From the NCBI GenBank assembly GCA_902615805.1, contig CACMQH010000001.1, forward strand, positions 93,222-157,221: 64,000 nt of DNA, written 5' to 3'. Made by a program: the position numbers and the translations under genes. The notes under the pieces were generated by a model. The model was not told the DNA's origin. It did no database searches and saw only the letters and a program-made list of their open reading frames with translations. Position 1 is the stretch's first letter; each line of letters opens with the position of its first letter. The stretch is from Rhodospirillaceae bacterium (GTDB lineage Bacteria; Pseudomonadota; Alphaproteobacteria; TMED109). This document shows positions 8,877-17,069 of the stretch, one piece after another.

Positions 8877-9335
8877 TTAAGCTCCTTGCATAATCTCAGA
8901 CGCTCTTTTGATAGCTGTCTTGATTCTGTTATAAGTGATACATCTACAAATGTTACCTTGCTGTGCGTCTACAATTTCCTTTTCAGACGGAGCTGAATTA
9001 GAATTTAAAAAAGCTGCAGCATTCATCATTTGACCAGACTGACAATATCCACACTGAGGCACTTCTATCTCCGCCCATGCTTTTTGCACAGGGTGATGAC
9101 CATTAGCACCTAGTCCTTCAATTGTCGTAATTTGTGTTCCTTCAGCGTCAGAAAGTTCAATCTGACAGGAACGAACTGCTTCACCGTTCATATGAACAGT
9201 ACATGCGCCACATAATCCTAAACCACAACCAAATTTAGTTCCAGTTAGTCTTAAGTGCTCACGTATAACCCATAGTAATTTGGTATCACCTGGTGCGTCA
9301 ACAACCTGGTTACTACCGTTAACTGATAGATTCAT
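8877..9335 (-). CDS. Molybdenum hydroxylase small subunit (two 2Fe-2S clusters)
   Basis: A 152-aa electron-transfer subunit of the xanthine oxidase family. The N-terminal plant-type ferredoxin domain has GCGLGLCGAC plus a fourth cysteine in VRSC. The C-terminal helical domain has CGYCQSGQ and CRC, giving the eight ligands for two 2Fe-2S clusters. The ORF track starts at a TTG four codons earlier; the ATG at 9335 is preceded at the right distance by GGGAGGA and gives MNLSVNG, the usual family start. It has no signal peptide, so it would travel with the Tat-signalled large subunit. There is a 78-base gap from the SDR upstream. Confidence 0.92.
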   Translation of the reverse strand: MNLSVNGSNQVVDAPGDTKLLWVIREHLRLTGTKFGCGLGLCGACTVHMNGEAVRSCQIELSDAEGTQITTIEGLGANGHHPVQKAWAEIEVPQCGYCQSGQMMNAAAFLNSNSAPSEKEIVDAQQGNICRCITYNRIKTAIKRASEIMQGA

Positions 9336-9413
9336 ATTTCCTCCCAATGTGAGTGTTAATAATTATATGATACTAAAATAATGCACTTGTAGTTATTCGG
9401 CAACCCTTTTTTT

Positions 9414-10166
9414 TTAAATAGTTCTTCCACCGTCAATTTCTAACATAACTCCAGTAATAAAATCAGCTTCATCAGAACATAAATAAAGAGCTGCGTTTGC
9501 AACATCCCTTGGTTCTGCTAACCTACCTAATGGAACTGTGGATATAAACTTTTTATGATTCTCTTCTGGATTAGAAGAACCAAGAAAGTCTTTTAACATT
9601 GGAGTTTCTCCAGCTACAGGACAAACACCATTTACGCGAATATTAAACTCAGATACTTCTAAGGCTAGTGCCTTAGTCATTGGAATTAAAGCTCCCTTAG
9701 TCGAATTATATATAGTTAGACCTGGTCTTGGTCTTAGTGCTGCTGTAGATACAGTATTTAAAATTACCCCCCCTTTACCTTGCTTCTTAAACAAAGGAAT
9801 TATAGCTTTTGCTCCCAAAAATACTGATTTTACATTAATAGCAAATAATTTATCAAAAAGTTCTTCAGATGTTTCTAACAAGGGTTGGGGTTTCATTCCT
9901 ATGGCAGCATTTTGTACTAATATATTTACATCAGAAAAATGTTCTACTGACTGGTTAATCATATTATCAACATCACTTTTCTTTGAAACATCTACTTTGA
10001 CAGCAAAAGCATTTTTACCGATTGATTCTTCTAACTCTTTAGCTAAGTCATAATTAATATCAGCTATAACAACATTCGCTCCCTCTTTTATAAATTTTTC
10101 AACAATACCCTTTCCAAAACCTGAAGCTCCTCCAGTAACTATTGCTGTTTTGTTATTTAAACGCAT
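9414..10166 (-). CDS. Short-chain dehydrogenase/reductase (FabG/glucose dehydrogenase-like)
   Basis: Classical SDR, 250 aa: TGGASGFGKGI near residue 12, QNAA in place of NNAG, catalytic serine in NTVSTAA, and YNSTK as the YxxxK motif. It ends with the typical FITGVMLEIDGG. An aspartate after the second strand (IADINYD) points to NAD(H). Substrate is not predictable. SD AGGGAG precedes the ATG. It lies 18 bases after the coxE-like gene and upstream of the molybdenum hydroxylase, so it may act on the same substrate pathway, for example alcohol to aldehyde before oxidation. That link is inferred from position only. Confidence 0.85.
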   Translation of the reverse strand: MRLNNKTAIVTGGASGFGKGIVEKFIKEGANVVIADINYDLAKELEESIGKNAFAVKVDVSKKSDVDNMINQSVEHFSDVNILVQNAAIGMKPQPLLETSEELFDKLFAINVKSVFLGAKAIIPLFKKQGKGGVILNTVSTAALRPRPGLTIYNSTKGALIPMTKALALEVSEFNIRVNGVCPVAGETPMLKDFLGSSNPEENHKKFISTVPLGRLAEPRDVANAALYLCSDEADFITGVMLEIDGGRTI

Positions 10167-10184
10167 AAAACTCCCTTTACATAA

Positions 10185-11360
10185 TTAAATCAATTTTTTC
10201 ATTGCCGATTCTATACCTTTTAGATTCATTTGAAACATATTTTTTTTTACTAAGTCTCTTAGGATCATAGTAGAATGCGAATACTGCCAATTTTGTCTTT
10301 GTTCAGGATTTAACCAAACTACTTTATCAAAGTAATTAACTAACTTATTAATATAAAAAACTCCTGGCTTTTCATTCCAGTGCTCAACACTTCCACCTGG
10401 ATAAGTTATTTCATAAGGAGACATAAGAGCATCACCAATAAAGATTAGTTTTGTATTTTTTGAGTAAATTCTTAATAAGTTTTCTGTTTCTAAATATTCA
10501 GAATGTCTTCTATTATTATTTTTCCATATATTTTCATAAATACAATTATGAAAATAGAAATAATCTAAGCTTTTAAATTCTGATTTAGCTGCTGAAAATA
10601 CTTGTTCACAACTTTTAGCATGATCATCCATAGACCCACCTATATCTATCAGCAATAATACTCGAACACTGTTTTTTTTCTCTGATCTATATTTTACATC
10701 TAATAAACCAGCATTTTTAGCAGTTGCAGTTATTGTGTTATCTAAATCGAACTCATCTTGTAGTCCTTCTCTCGTTAGTTTTCTAAGTCTTCTTAACGCC
10801 ATTTTAATATTTCTAGTATTAATTGTTACTTGATCATCTAAATTTTGGTAAATTCTTTTTTCCCAAACCTTAACAGCACTTCTGTTAGTGGATTTTTCCC
10901 CTACCCTTACTCCCTTAGGGTTATAACCTGAATTTCCAAACATAGAAGTGCCCCCTGTACCAATCCATTTATTACCACCTTGATGTCTTTTTTTTTGTTC
11001 CTTAAGTCTTTTTTCAAATTCTTTTAAAATATCCTTCCAATCTTTATCATTGGACACTTTATCTTTTTCTTTATTAGAAAATATTTTTTTAAGTTCATTT
11101 AATACCCAGCTTTCTGGTATTTTTTTATCAACCTGATTAATTATGTTTTTATTTTCTTCATAAAAACTATTAAATGCCTTATCAAACTTATCGTAGTTTT
11201 TTTCATCTTTAACTAGACATAATTTAGAAAAATTATAAAAATCTTCTATCTTATTCGAACTACATAAACCTTTGCTTAAACCTTCAAGTAAATCTAAATA
11301 TTCTCTCAACGTTACCGGTACCCCATTATTTCTAATCGAGCCAAATAACTTTAAAAACAT
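10185..11360 (-). CDS. VWA-domain protein, CoxE-like
   Basis: A 391-aa soluble protein with a C-terminal von Willebrand A domain in the CoxE-like family. The metal-site motif LLLIDIGGSMDDH (DxGxS rather than the common DxSxS) lies around residue 237, followed by FYFHNCIYENIW and LIFIGDALM. The central region is basic and glycine-rich (HQGGNKWIGTGGTSMFG). Such proteins pair with MoxR ATPases as maturation factors; in carbon monoxide dehydrogenase systems CoxD/CoxE act on the molybdenum active site. The start overlaps the MoxR stop by one base (TAATG). The target here, probably the nearby molybdenum hydroxylase, is inferred. Confidence 0.85.
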   Translation of the reverse strand: MFLKLFGSIRNNGVPVTLREYLDLLEGLSKGLCSSNKIEDFYNFSKLCLVKDEKNYDKFDKAFNSFYEENKNIINQVDKKIPESWVLNELKKIFSNKEKDKVSNDKDWKDILKEFEKRLKEQKKRHQGGNKWIGTGGTSMFGNSGYNPKGVRVGEKSTNRSAVKVWEKRIYQNLDDQVTINTRNIKMALRRLRKLTREGLQDEFDLDNTITATAKNAGLLDVKYRSEKKNSVRVLLLIDIGGSMDDHAKSCEQVFSAAKSEFKSLDYFYFHNCIYENIWKNNNRRHSEYLETENLLRIYSKNTKLIFIGDALMSPYEITYPGGSVEHWNEKPGVFYINKLVNYFDKVVWLNPEQRQNWQYSHSTMILRDLVKKNMFQMNLKGIESAMKKLI

Positions 11361-12205
11361 TAGTTCTCTCTTCTACTCATAAAAGCTATTTTTTGAAATA
11401 ACTCTACATCAGCTTCATTTTTAAGTAGTGCTCCATACAAGGGAGGTAATATATTTTTATTATTTTTTTTAATTAAGTCTTGAGCGTCTATGTCATCAGC
11501 TAAAATTAATTTAAGCCAATCTAAGAGTTCAGAAGTTGAAGGCTTTTTTTTTATGCCTACAGTATCTCTAACTGATAAGAAAGAGTTAATAGAAGCATTA
11601 ACTAAATTTTTTTTAATATTAGGATAATGTACTTTTACTATTTGCTCTAGTGTATTAACATCTGGAAAATTAATATAGTGAAAAAAACACCTCCTTAAAA
11701 AAGCATCCGGCAAGTCTTTTTCATTATTAGAAGTAATAATAACTATTGGTCTTTGTTTGGCCTTTATAAATTCACCGGTTTCGTAAACAAAAAACTCCAT
11801 AGTATCTAATTCTTGCAGAAGATCATTAGGAAACTCTATGTCAGCTTTATCTATTTCATCAATAAGTAATACGGGTCTTTTTTTGGATATAAATGAGTTC
11901 CAAAGAACACCTTTTTTAATATAATTTGCTACATCGTTAACCTTATCGTTTCCTAGTTGAGAGTCCCTCAATCTTGAAACAGCGTCATATTCATAAAGTC
12001 CTTGATGAGCTTTTGTTGTGGATTTTATATTCCATTTTATTAGTTCAGTATCAAACTTTAGAGCTATTTCTTCTGCTAACTTAGTTTTTCCTGTTCCTGG
12101 TTCTCCTTTAATCAACAAAGGCTTTTCAAGTGTGATACTAGCATTAACTGCCTCAATTAGTTCATCTGTAGCTATATATTGATCTGTACTTGAGAAACGT
12201 TGCAT
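11360..12205 (-). CDS. MoxR-family AAA+ ATPase (CoxD-like)
   Basis: A 281-aa AAA+ ATPase. Walker A GEPGTGKT is at residues 34-41, Walker B is in VLLIDEIDKAD, sensor 1 in VIITSNNEKDLPDAFLRRC, which includes the arginine finger. The C-terminal helical part has the MoxR-type KPSTSELLDWLKLI. MoxR proteins remodel or load cofactors into partner enzymes together with a VWA protein; the following gene supplies it by a one-base overlap. It lies 18 bases downstream of bfr on the same strand, so the pair may share the bfr promoter. Confidence 0.9.
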   Translation of the reverse strand: MQRFSSTDQYIATDELIEAVNASITLEKPLLIKGEPGTGKTKLAEEIALKFDTELIKWNIKSTTKAHQGLYEYDAVSRLRDSQLGNDKVNDVANYIKKGVLWNSFISKKRPVLLIDEIDKADIEFPNDLLQELDTMEFFVYETGEFIKAKQRPIVIITSNNEKDLPDAFLRRCFFHYINFPDVNTLEQIVKVHYPNIKKNLVNASINSFLSVRDTVGIKKKPSTSELLDWLKLILADDIDAQDLIKKNNKNILPPLYGALLKNEADVELFQKIAFMSRREN

Positions 12206-12223
12206 ATTATTATAGTTACTTTA

Positions 12224-12688
12224 TTAGATTTGGCTTTGCAACCAATTTTCTTTTCCAACTTTATCTACTAAGTTTAAGTGCGTTTCAATAACATCAACAT
12301 GTTCTTCTTCACTATCCAGAATTGATCTAAATAAATCCCTTGAAACGAAATCATTTAATTTTTCACAATCCACAATTGCATTTTTTAAGTCTACTAATGC
12401 TTTTTCTTCTAATGACAGATCACATTTTAAACATTCAACAGGCTCTTCACCAATCATAACCTTATTCATATCTTGAACATTCGGTAAGCCTTCTAAAAAT
12501 AATATTCTGGCAATAATTTGATCCGCATGCTTCATTTCATCTATTGATTCTTTGTATTCATAGTCACCAAGCTTAACATATCCCCAATCTTTAAACATTT
12601 TAGAATGCAAAAAATATTGATTTATAGCTGTAAGTTCATTTTTTAAAACTTGGTTTAAATGTTTAATAACAGTCTCATTACCTTTCAT
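12224..12688 (-). CDS. bfr: Bacterioferritin
   Basis: Haem-containing iron-storage ferritin, 154 aa, assembling as a 24-mer with haem at two-fold interfaces. The ferroxidase ligands known from E. coli Bfr are all in register: Glu18, Glu51, His54, Glu94, Glu127 and His130, and the haem ligand Met52 is in SIDEMKHAD. SD GAGGAG precedes the ATG. It is the first gene of a possible bfr-moxR-coxE-SDR-molybdenum hydroxylase train. Its upstream region (71 bases to gpmA) carries TATAAT and an inverted repeat also found before bfd. Confidence 0.95.
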   Translation of the reverse strand: MKGNETVIKHLNQVLKNELTAINQYFLHSKMFKDWGYVKLGDYEYKESIDEMKHADQIIARILFLEGLPNVQDMNKVMIGEEPVECLKCDLSLEEKALVDLKNAIVDCEKLNDFVSRDLFRSILDSEEEHVDVIETHLNLVDKVGKENWLQSQI

Positions 12689-12715
12689 TATAATCTCCTC
12701 TCTTTCCTACTCTTT

Positions 12716-12721
12716 ATTATA
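12716..12721 (-). promoter_or_regulatory. Candidate -10 element for bfr
   Basis: Minus-strand TATAAT, 28 bases before the bfr start codon and directly next to the inverted repeat at 12723-12736. The -35 region is poor (TATCTT at 17 bases), which would fit an activated or regulated promoter. Confidence 0.4.
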
Positions 12722-12722
12722 A

Positions 12723-12736
12723 TTGATATACGTCAA
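12723..12736. promoter_or_regulatory. Candidate iron-responsive operator between bfr and gpmA
   Basis: TTGATATACGTCAA is an inverted repeat (TTGA / TCAA) placed just upstream of the bfr -10 element. A related sequence, ATTGATAGTCAAT inside a longer repeat, lies upstream of bfd. Since bfr and bfd are normally under iron control in bacteria, this may be the site of a Fur/Irr/RirA-type regulator. The motif matches no textbook box exactly. Confidence 0.35.
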
Positions 12737-12759
12737 ATAAGATAGTAAAGTTTAAAATT

Positions 12760-13482
12760 ATGAAACAATTAATATTGATTAGGCATGGGCAAAGTCTCTG
12801 GAATGCCCAAAATAAATTTACAGGATGGGTGGATTCGCCTCTTTCTGAACGCGGTATTCAGGAAGCAGTAAAAGCTGGTAAATTAATAAAAGAATTTAAC
12901 GTAGATGTCGAGGTTGTATTTACATCATTCCTTTCTAGAGCAATTGATACTTTAAATTTACTTCTAAAGGAATTAGATAGGAATGATTTTATAGTAAATA
13001 AAACATGGTATCTTAATGAAAGACACTACGGCTCTTTAACTGGACTAAATAAAGAAGAGACAAAGCAAAAAATAGGAGAAAGTCTTTTCTTAAAGTACAG
13101 AAGGTCTTGGGACATAGCTCCCCCACGTATGGAAAAAAATGATAAAAATATTTCGTTATTTGGAAGTTTAAATAAAACTATTCCAGGAGACAAAGTTCCT
13201 AACACAGAATCTTTGAAAGATACCTATGATAGGGTAATAAAATATTACAACGAAAAAATCAGTGATATATTTAAAAAAAATAATGTAATTATAATAGCAG
13301 CTCACGGCAATTCTTTAAGAGCTTTATGTAAATACCTCTTTAAAATATCGGATATAGAAATAAATAAACTAGAAATTCCTACGGGCAATCCAATGATAAT
13401 TAATTTTTCAGAAAATCTAAGAGTAGATAATGCTAAATATTTGGATAAAGAAAGAGCTAAACCCATAATTAATATTGATTAG
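12760..13482 (+). CDS. gpmA: 2,3-bisphosphoglycerate-dependent phosphoglycerate mutase
   Basis: Glycolytic/gluconeogenic enzyme interconverting 3- and 2-phosphoglycerate, 240 aa. The phospho-histidine motif LIRHGQSLWN is at the N-terminus, followed by the dPGM-specific FTGWVDSPLSERG, NERHYGSLTGLNK and the second histidine in IIAAHGNSLRAL. Length is near the family norm of about 230-250. No clear SD precedes the ATG. It is divergent from bfr and convergent with bfd (10-base gap). Confidence 0.95.
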   Translation: MKQLILIRHGQSLWNAQNKFTGWVDSPLSERGIQEAVKAGKLIKEFNVDVEVVFTSFLSRAIDTLNLLLKELDRNDFIVNKTWYLNERHYGSLTGLNKEETKQKIGESLFLKYRRSWDIAPPRMEKNDKNISLFGSLNKTIPGDKVPNTESLKDTYDRVIKYYNEKISDIFKKNNVIIIAAHGNSLRALCKYLFKISDIEINKLEIPTGNPMIINFSENLRVDNAKYLDKERAKPIINID

Positions 13483-13492
13483 CTTCACAATC

Positions 13493-13672
13493 TTAGTAAG
13501 TTTTTAATTTATCACCTTCTTTTTCAACTATGCAATTCATTAAATCAATACACTTTCCACATTTGGGCTTACAGTTGTAAAAAGAATATATTTTTTTTGA
13601 AGATGATACTCCTTTTTCTATAGCATAATTTACTTTTTTACTATTTATGTTATTGCACAAACAAATATACAT
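13493..13672 (-). CDS. bfd: Bacterioferritin-associated ferredoxin (unlisted, 59 aa)
   Basis: Missed by the ORF track because it has 59 codons. It reads MYICLCNNINSKKV...FYNCKPKCGKCIDLM..., with the CxC...CxxC cysteine set of the BFD-like 2Fe-2S domain and the usual small helical length. Bfd binds bacterioferritin and passes electrons to its haem to release stored iron. SD GGGAGA lies about seven bases before the ATG. It is on the same strand as bfr, separated from it by the oppositely oriented gpmA. A palindromic candidate operator lies just upstream at 13716-13736. Confidence 0.88.
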   Translation of the reverse strand: MYICLCNNINSKKVNYAIEKGVSSSKKIYSFYNCKPKCGKCIDLMNCIVEKEGDKLKTY

Positions 13673-13715
13673 TACATTCTCCCTGAATTTAAATTAATAC
13701 ACTTGCAAATAAATG

Positions 13716-13736
13716 TCAATGATATTGATAGTCAAT
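13716..13736. promoter_or_regulatory. Palindromic candidate operator upstream of bfd (and panB)
   Basis: TCAATgatATTGAtagTCAAT consists of three alternating five-base units making two overlapping perfect inverted repeats with three-base spacers. This hexamer-like periodicity resembles the organisation of Fur-type boxes. It overlaps a TTGACA (minus strand, 13714-13719) that could be the bfd -35. A related repeat lies before bfr. Confidence 0.45.
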
Positions 13737-13819
13737 CTCAAATAAAATGATTTAGCTTTAAGGTTTTAATTTTGTATTTTTTTTATATACTTTAAAAAGT
13801 TATTTTATAGGAAAAAATT

Positions 13820-14614
13820 TTGAGTAATCGTATAACTATTACAGATCTATATAAAAATAAAGAAAAGTCAAAAATAGTCATGCTTACATGCTACACAGCT
13901 CCTATTGCAAAAATTTTAGATAATCACGTGGATATACTATTAGTTGGCGACTCTTTAGGTATGACTGTTTATGGGCATAATAATACATTAGCAGTGACTA
14001 AAAGAATGATGATAGATCATGGAAAATGTGTAGTTGATAATAGTAACAATGCTCTTGTTGTAATAGATCTTCCATTTGGATCTTATGAAACTGATAAAAT
14101 AAGAGCTTTTGATACTGCAGCAGAAATAATTTCTAAAACAAATGCTAATGCCGTAAAGCTTGAAGGAGGAAAAGAAATCTCAGAAACAGTAGATTTTATT
14201 GTTAGCAGAGGAATACCTGTTATGGGACACGTAGGGTTAATGCCTCAAAAAATCAATTTAAAAGGTAAATTTTTATCAGTAGGAAAAAACAAAATTGAAG
14301 AAAAAAAGATTTTAGATGATGCAAAATCTTTGTCAGAAGCAGGAGTATTTTCTTTTGTTCTAGAAGCAATGAAAAGTGAGTTAGCAAAAAAAATTACAAA
14401 GAATTTTGATACTATAAGTTTAGGAATTGGTGCAGGACAACACTGCGATGGACAAGTCTTAGTTATAGATGATTTATTAGGACTTTTTGGTAATTTTACA
14501 CCAAAATTTGTAAGAAAATACTCAGACCTTGAAAATATTATTAATAAGGCAGTTAAACAGTTCTCTAAAGATGTAAAGGATCGGAAATTTCCTACTAAAA
14601 AATATAGCTACTAG
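13820..14614 (+). CDS. panB: 3-methyl-2-oxobutanoate hydroxymethyltransferase
   Basis: First committed step of pantothenate (coenzyme A) synthesis: transfers a hydroxymethyl group from methylene-tetrahydrofolate to 2-oxoisovalerate. At 264 aa it has family length and motifs: KIVMLTCYTAPIAKI, VGDSLGMTVYGHNNTL (metal and substrate binding), DLPFGSYE, AVKLEGG, GIPVMGHVGLMPQ and IGIGAG-like LGIGAGQHCDGQVLVIDDLLG. The start is TTG with AGGA upstream. panC is not next to it. A small heat-shock gene follows by 34 bases. Confidence 0.95.
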   Translation: MSNRITITDLYKNKEKSKIVMLTCYTAPIAKILDNHVDILLVGDSLGMTVYGHNNTLAVTKRMMIDHGKCVVDNSNNALVVIDLPFGSYETDKIRAFDTAAEIISKTNANAVKLEGGKEISETVDFIVSRGIPVMGHVGLMPQKINLKGKFLSVGKNKIEEKKILDDAKSLSEAGVFSFVLEAMKSELAKKITKNFDTISLGIGAGQHCDGQVLVIDDLLGLFGNFTPKFVRKYSDLENIINKAVKQFSKDVKDRKFPTKKYSY

Positions 14615-14648
14615 TATGAAAAGTTTTTTAATATATGAGCAATTTTAA

Positions 14649-15068
14649 ATGACGCTAGACTTAAGTTCATTATTTCATGCTACAATCGGCTTCGATGATA
14701 TAGCTAGGATTTTAAATAATTTTGCAAATTCAGAACAAGCTAATACTTATCCACCTTACAATATTAGTAAAATTGATAATTCTACATATAGAATTTCTAT
14801 AGCTTTAGCAGGGTTTGAAACAAACGATATTGATATAATTTTAGAAAAAGATATTTTAACAATTAAGAGTTCAGGAAAAAAAAAAAGTATCAGTGAAAAC
14901 TTTTTATATAAAGGTATTGCTTTTAGGGCCTTTGAAAAAAAATTTCAATTAGCAGATAACATCAAAATAAAAGAGGCAACCCTCAAAAATGGTCTACTAA
15001 ACATAGACCTTCTAAAAATTTTACCTAAAGAAGTAAAAAAAGAAATAATTAATATTATTGAAAAATAA
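14649..15068 (+). CDS. Small heat-shock protein (Hsp20/IbpA)
   Basis: A 139-aa alpha-crystallin-domain chaperone that holds unfolding proteins. The core YRISIALAGFETNDIDIILEKDILTIKSSGKKK and the later YKGIAFRAFEKKFQLADNIKIKEATLKNGLLNIDL match the IbpA class (AFERRFxLADxVxVxxAxLxNGLL). The C-terminal LLKILPKE contains the I/L-x-I/L docking motif. No SIGMA32-like promoter is obvious in the 34 bases after panB, so it may be read through from panB. Confidence 0.9.
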   Translation: MTLDLSSLFHATIGFDDIARILNNFANSEQANTYPPYNISKIDNSTYRISIALAGFETNDIDIILEKDILTIKSSGKKKSISENFLYKGIAFRAFEKKFQLADNIKIKEATLKNGLLNIDLLKILPKEVKKEIINIIEK

Positions 15069-15080
15069 GCAAGTTATTTA

Positions 15081-16028
15081 TTAGCATAAAATTTCAGAAC
15101 ATTTTCTTAAAACTTTTTCTACTGTTAAAGTTTTCATTAATGAGCTGCTATGATGTCTATTATATCCCTTTACATTTACCAAGTCTTCATAATTACTTTC
15201 TGTTCTTAAGAAATAAGATCTATCACCCCATGGTCTATAATTAATTTCCTTACTTGGCCCAAAGAGGCCTAATGTATAAATATTAGCTGCCGCAGATAAG
15301 TGCATTAGACCTGAGTCATTACCAATAAATAGTCTACAATGTTTCAATAAAGCATAAATTACAGTAATTTCACAGACACCACATAAATTTTTAATATTAA
15401 TATTATTTATTTTACCTACTAGATGATTGCATTGATCTTTTTCTTTTTCACTTCCCAGAACAATAACACTCTTAAAACTATTTTGATCTTTTGATTTTTT
15501 CATTAAACTATTAATAAGCAAAACAAAGTTCTCCAATGGCCAGTTTTTTCTTTGCCAATTAGTTACTGGAGCTATTGCCAGTATTGGTTTAACTAAATTC
15601 TTCTCTGAAATTATTCTTAAAGCTTCTTTTTTTGCTGCATTACTATCAGGAATACTAGGAGAAATAACTTCATTTGTATTTATTAATTTACATATACTTT
15701 CAACTCTATGTTTATGAGGATTTACCTTGCCTATTCTTAATACATTTTTTTTTCTAATTAGCCTTGATAATATAGAGTTTCTTAAATCTATTACTAAGTC
15801 CCAGCACACTCTTTCTAATAAGGAATAAGTTTCTAACCAATGCATTCCTCTTTTTTTTTTATTTACTGCAATAATATCTTTTACATTAGGGAAGTTTTTA
15901 TAAATATTTTCCGTCAATGGACTACAAACTACAGTAATGCTTAAATTACTTCCTGAATAATAATTCAATATAGAAGTAGATAAGATAGCATCACCTAATC
16001 TTGTATTACCTATGAATAATATTTTCAT
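15081..16028 (-). CDS. Glycosyltransferase family 9 (heptosyltransferase-like)
   Basis: LPS core-type glycosyltransferase, about 315 aa. The N-terminal MKILFIGNTRLGDAILSTSIL is the RfaF/WaaF start (xRxGDxxLTTP-like). The C-terminal donor site is HCRLFIGNDSGLMHLSAAANIYTLGLFGPS, with the GxDSGxxHLA pattern. The ORF-track start at 16043 is TTG; the ATG at 16028 better fits the first beta strand. Either start overlaps the preceding glycosyltransferase (stop at 16006). ADP-heptose as donor is likely from family but not proven. Confidence 0.82.
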   Translation of the reverse strand: MKILFIGNTRLGDAILSTSILNYYSGSNLSITVVCSPLTENIYKNFPNVKDIIAVNKKKRGMHWLETYSLLERVCWDLVIDLRNSILSRLIRKKNVLRIGKVNPHKHRVESICKLINTNEVISPSIPDSNAAKKEALRIISEKNLVKPILAIAPVTNWQRKNWPLENFVLLINSLMKKSKDQNSFKSVIVLGSEKEKDQCNHLVGKINNINIKNLCGVCEITVIYALLKHCRLFIGNDSGLMHLSAAANIYTLGLFGPSKEINYRPWGDRSYFLRTESNYEDLVNVKGYNRHHSSSLMKTLTVEKVLRKCSEILC

Positions 16029-17052
16029 ATATTTTTTTTTCAAAGCTTTCTACTTCAGTTTTCCAATCATTAATTTTATTATTTAGTTTTGCATTACTAT
16101 TCATTCTTAAAAATAAACTGTTATCAGTAAGCAAATCTATAATTTTATTTGCAAAATTGTTTGGATTATTTGTGATGAATCCAGTTTCATTGTGATATAC
16201 ATAGTCAAAGATTACATTATTTTCTCTTGAAACAATAGGCAAACCTCTTGCTTGACTTTCAATTATACTGAAAGGAAAAGAAGAAATATCATCGCTTGGA
16301 TTTATATGTACTCTATAATTAGATAAAGTTTGAATAAACTCATTTTCTCTTTCAGGTTTTTTAATATGAATGCCATTATTTTTGTACTTAAATAGCTTTA
16401 ATTTAAGGTTATTGATTTTAATATTTTTAACAAAACTTTTTTTATACAAAGTATGAGAGTAGATATGCATTTCTGCCCATGGTATTTTTAAACTAATTAT
16501 ATTAACCCAAATATCTAAAAGCCAATCTAGCCCTTTAAGTGGGTGAGTAGTAACTAAAGCATTACAATTATTAATATTAAAGTTTTGATTTTTAAAAAAA
16601 TCATTATTAACTCCTATTTGAAATTTTATTTTAGGTATATACTTAAAGTTATGAGGTAAGCTAGAAATTAAACTATCTGAATTGTATAATAGTATAAACT
16701 TATTTTTTAATAAACTAACCAATATATTTTTATAATTAAAAATATTTATATTTGAATTAATCCAAAAAAATTTAAGTTTAGCATTAATTGAAATATCTAA
16801 AAAATCAGTATCATTACAGATAATAAATACATCAGGGTCATCTGAAAAGTTTGAAATTTCTGAGAAATGTATCCAATCAATTCCGTCCTCACTTTTATTT
16901 ATTGAAGTGCTATTAAAAAACGTAATCCTATGATTTCTTCTAACTAATTCTTTACAAAAATGTATTAAAACTCTTTGAAAAGAATCTATAGCTTTTAAAT
17001 TTAAAGAAGATGAAGTAAAATCACTAGAGATTTCTAAAAATACAAAATGCAT
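16006..17052 (-). CDS. Glycosyltransferase, GT4-like
   Basis: A 348-aa GT-B fold glycosyltransferase. The C-terminal half shows ALVTTHPLKGLDWLLDI, a basic stretch, then VHINPSDDISSFPFSIIESQARGLPIVSRENNVIFDYVYHNETGFI, which matches the GT4 E-x7-E donor-site region and post-site GLP[IV]V. The N-terminal half is divergent. It probably adds a sugar to a surface polysaccharide or LPS, together with the overlapping GT9 gene downstream. Only 17 bases separate its ATG from the divergent ygfZ ATG. Confidence 0.75.
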   Translation of the reverse strand: MHFVFLEISSDFTSSSLNLKAIDSFQRVLIHFCKELVRRNHRITFFNSTSINKSEDGIDWIHFSEISNFSDDPDVFIICNDTDFLDISINAKLKFFWINSNINIFNYKNILVSLLKNKFILLYNSDSLISSLPHNFKYIPKIKFQIGVNNDFFKNQNFNINNCNALVTTHPLKGLDWLLDIWVNIISLKIPWAEMHIYSHTLYKKSFVKNIKINNLKLKLFKYKNNGIHIKKPERENEFIQTLSNYRVHINPSDDISSFPFSIIESQARGLPIVSRENNVIFDYVYHNETGFITNNPNNFANKIIDLLTDNSLFLRMNSNAKLNNKINDWKTEVESFEKKIYENIIHR

Positions 17053-17069
17053 TACAAATACTTTTTAAT

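Noticed and set aside
6583-9335. Carbon monoxide dehydrogenase (coxSL)
   Set aside because: The form I CODH loop AYRCSFR is absent from the large subunit, there is no FAD subunit (coxM), and the Tat signal plus GGGFGRRTE fit IorB/aldehyde-type enzymes better.
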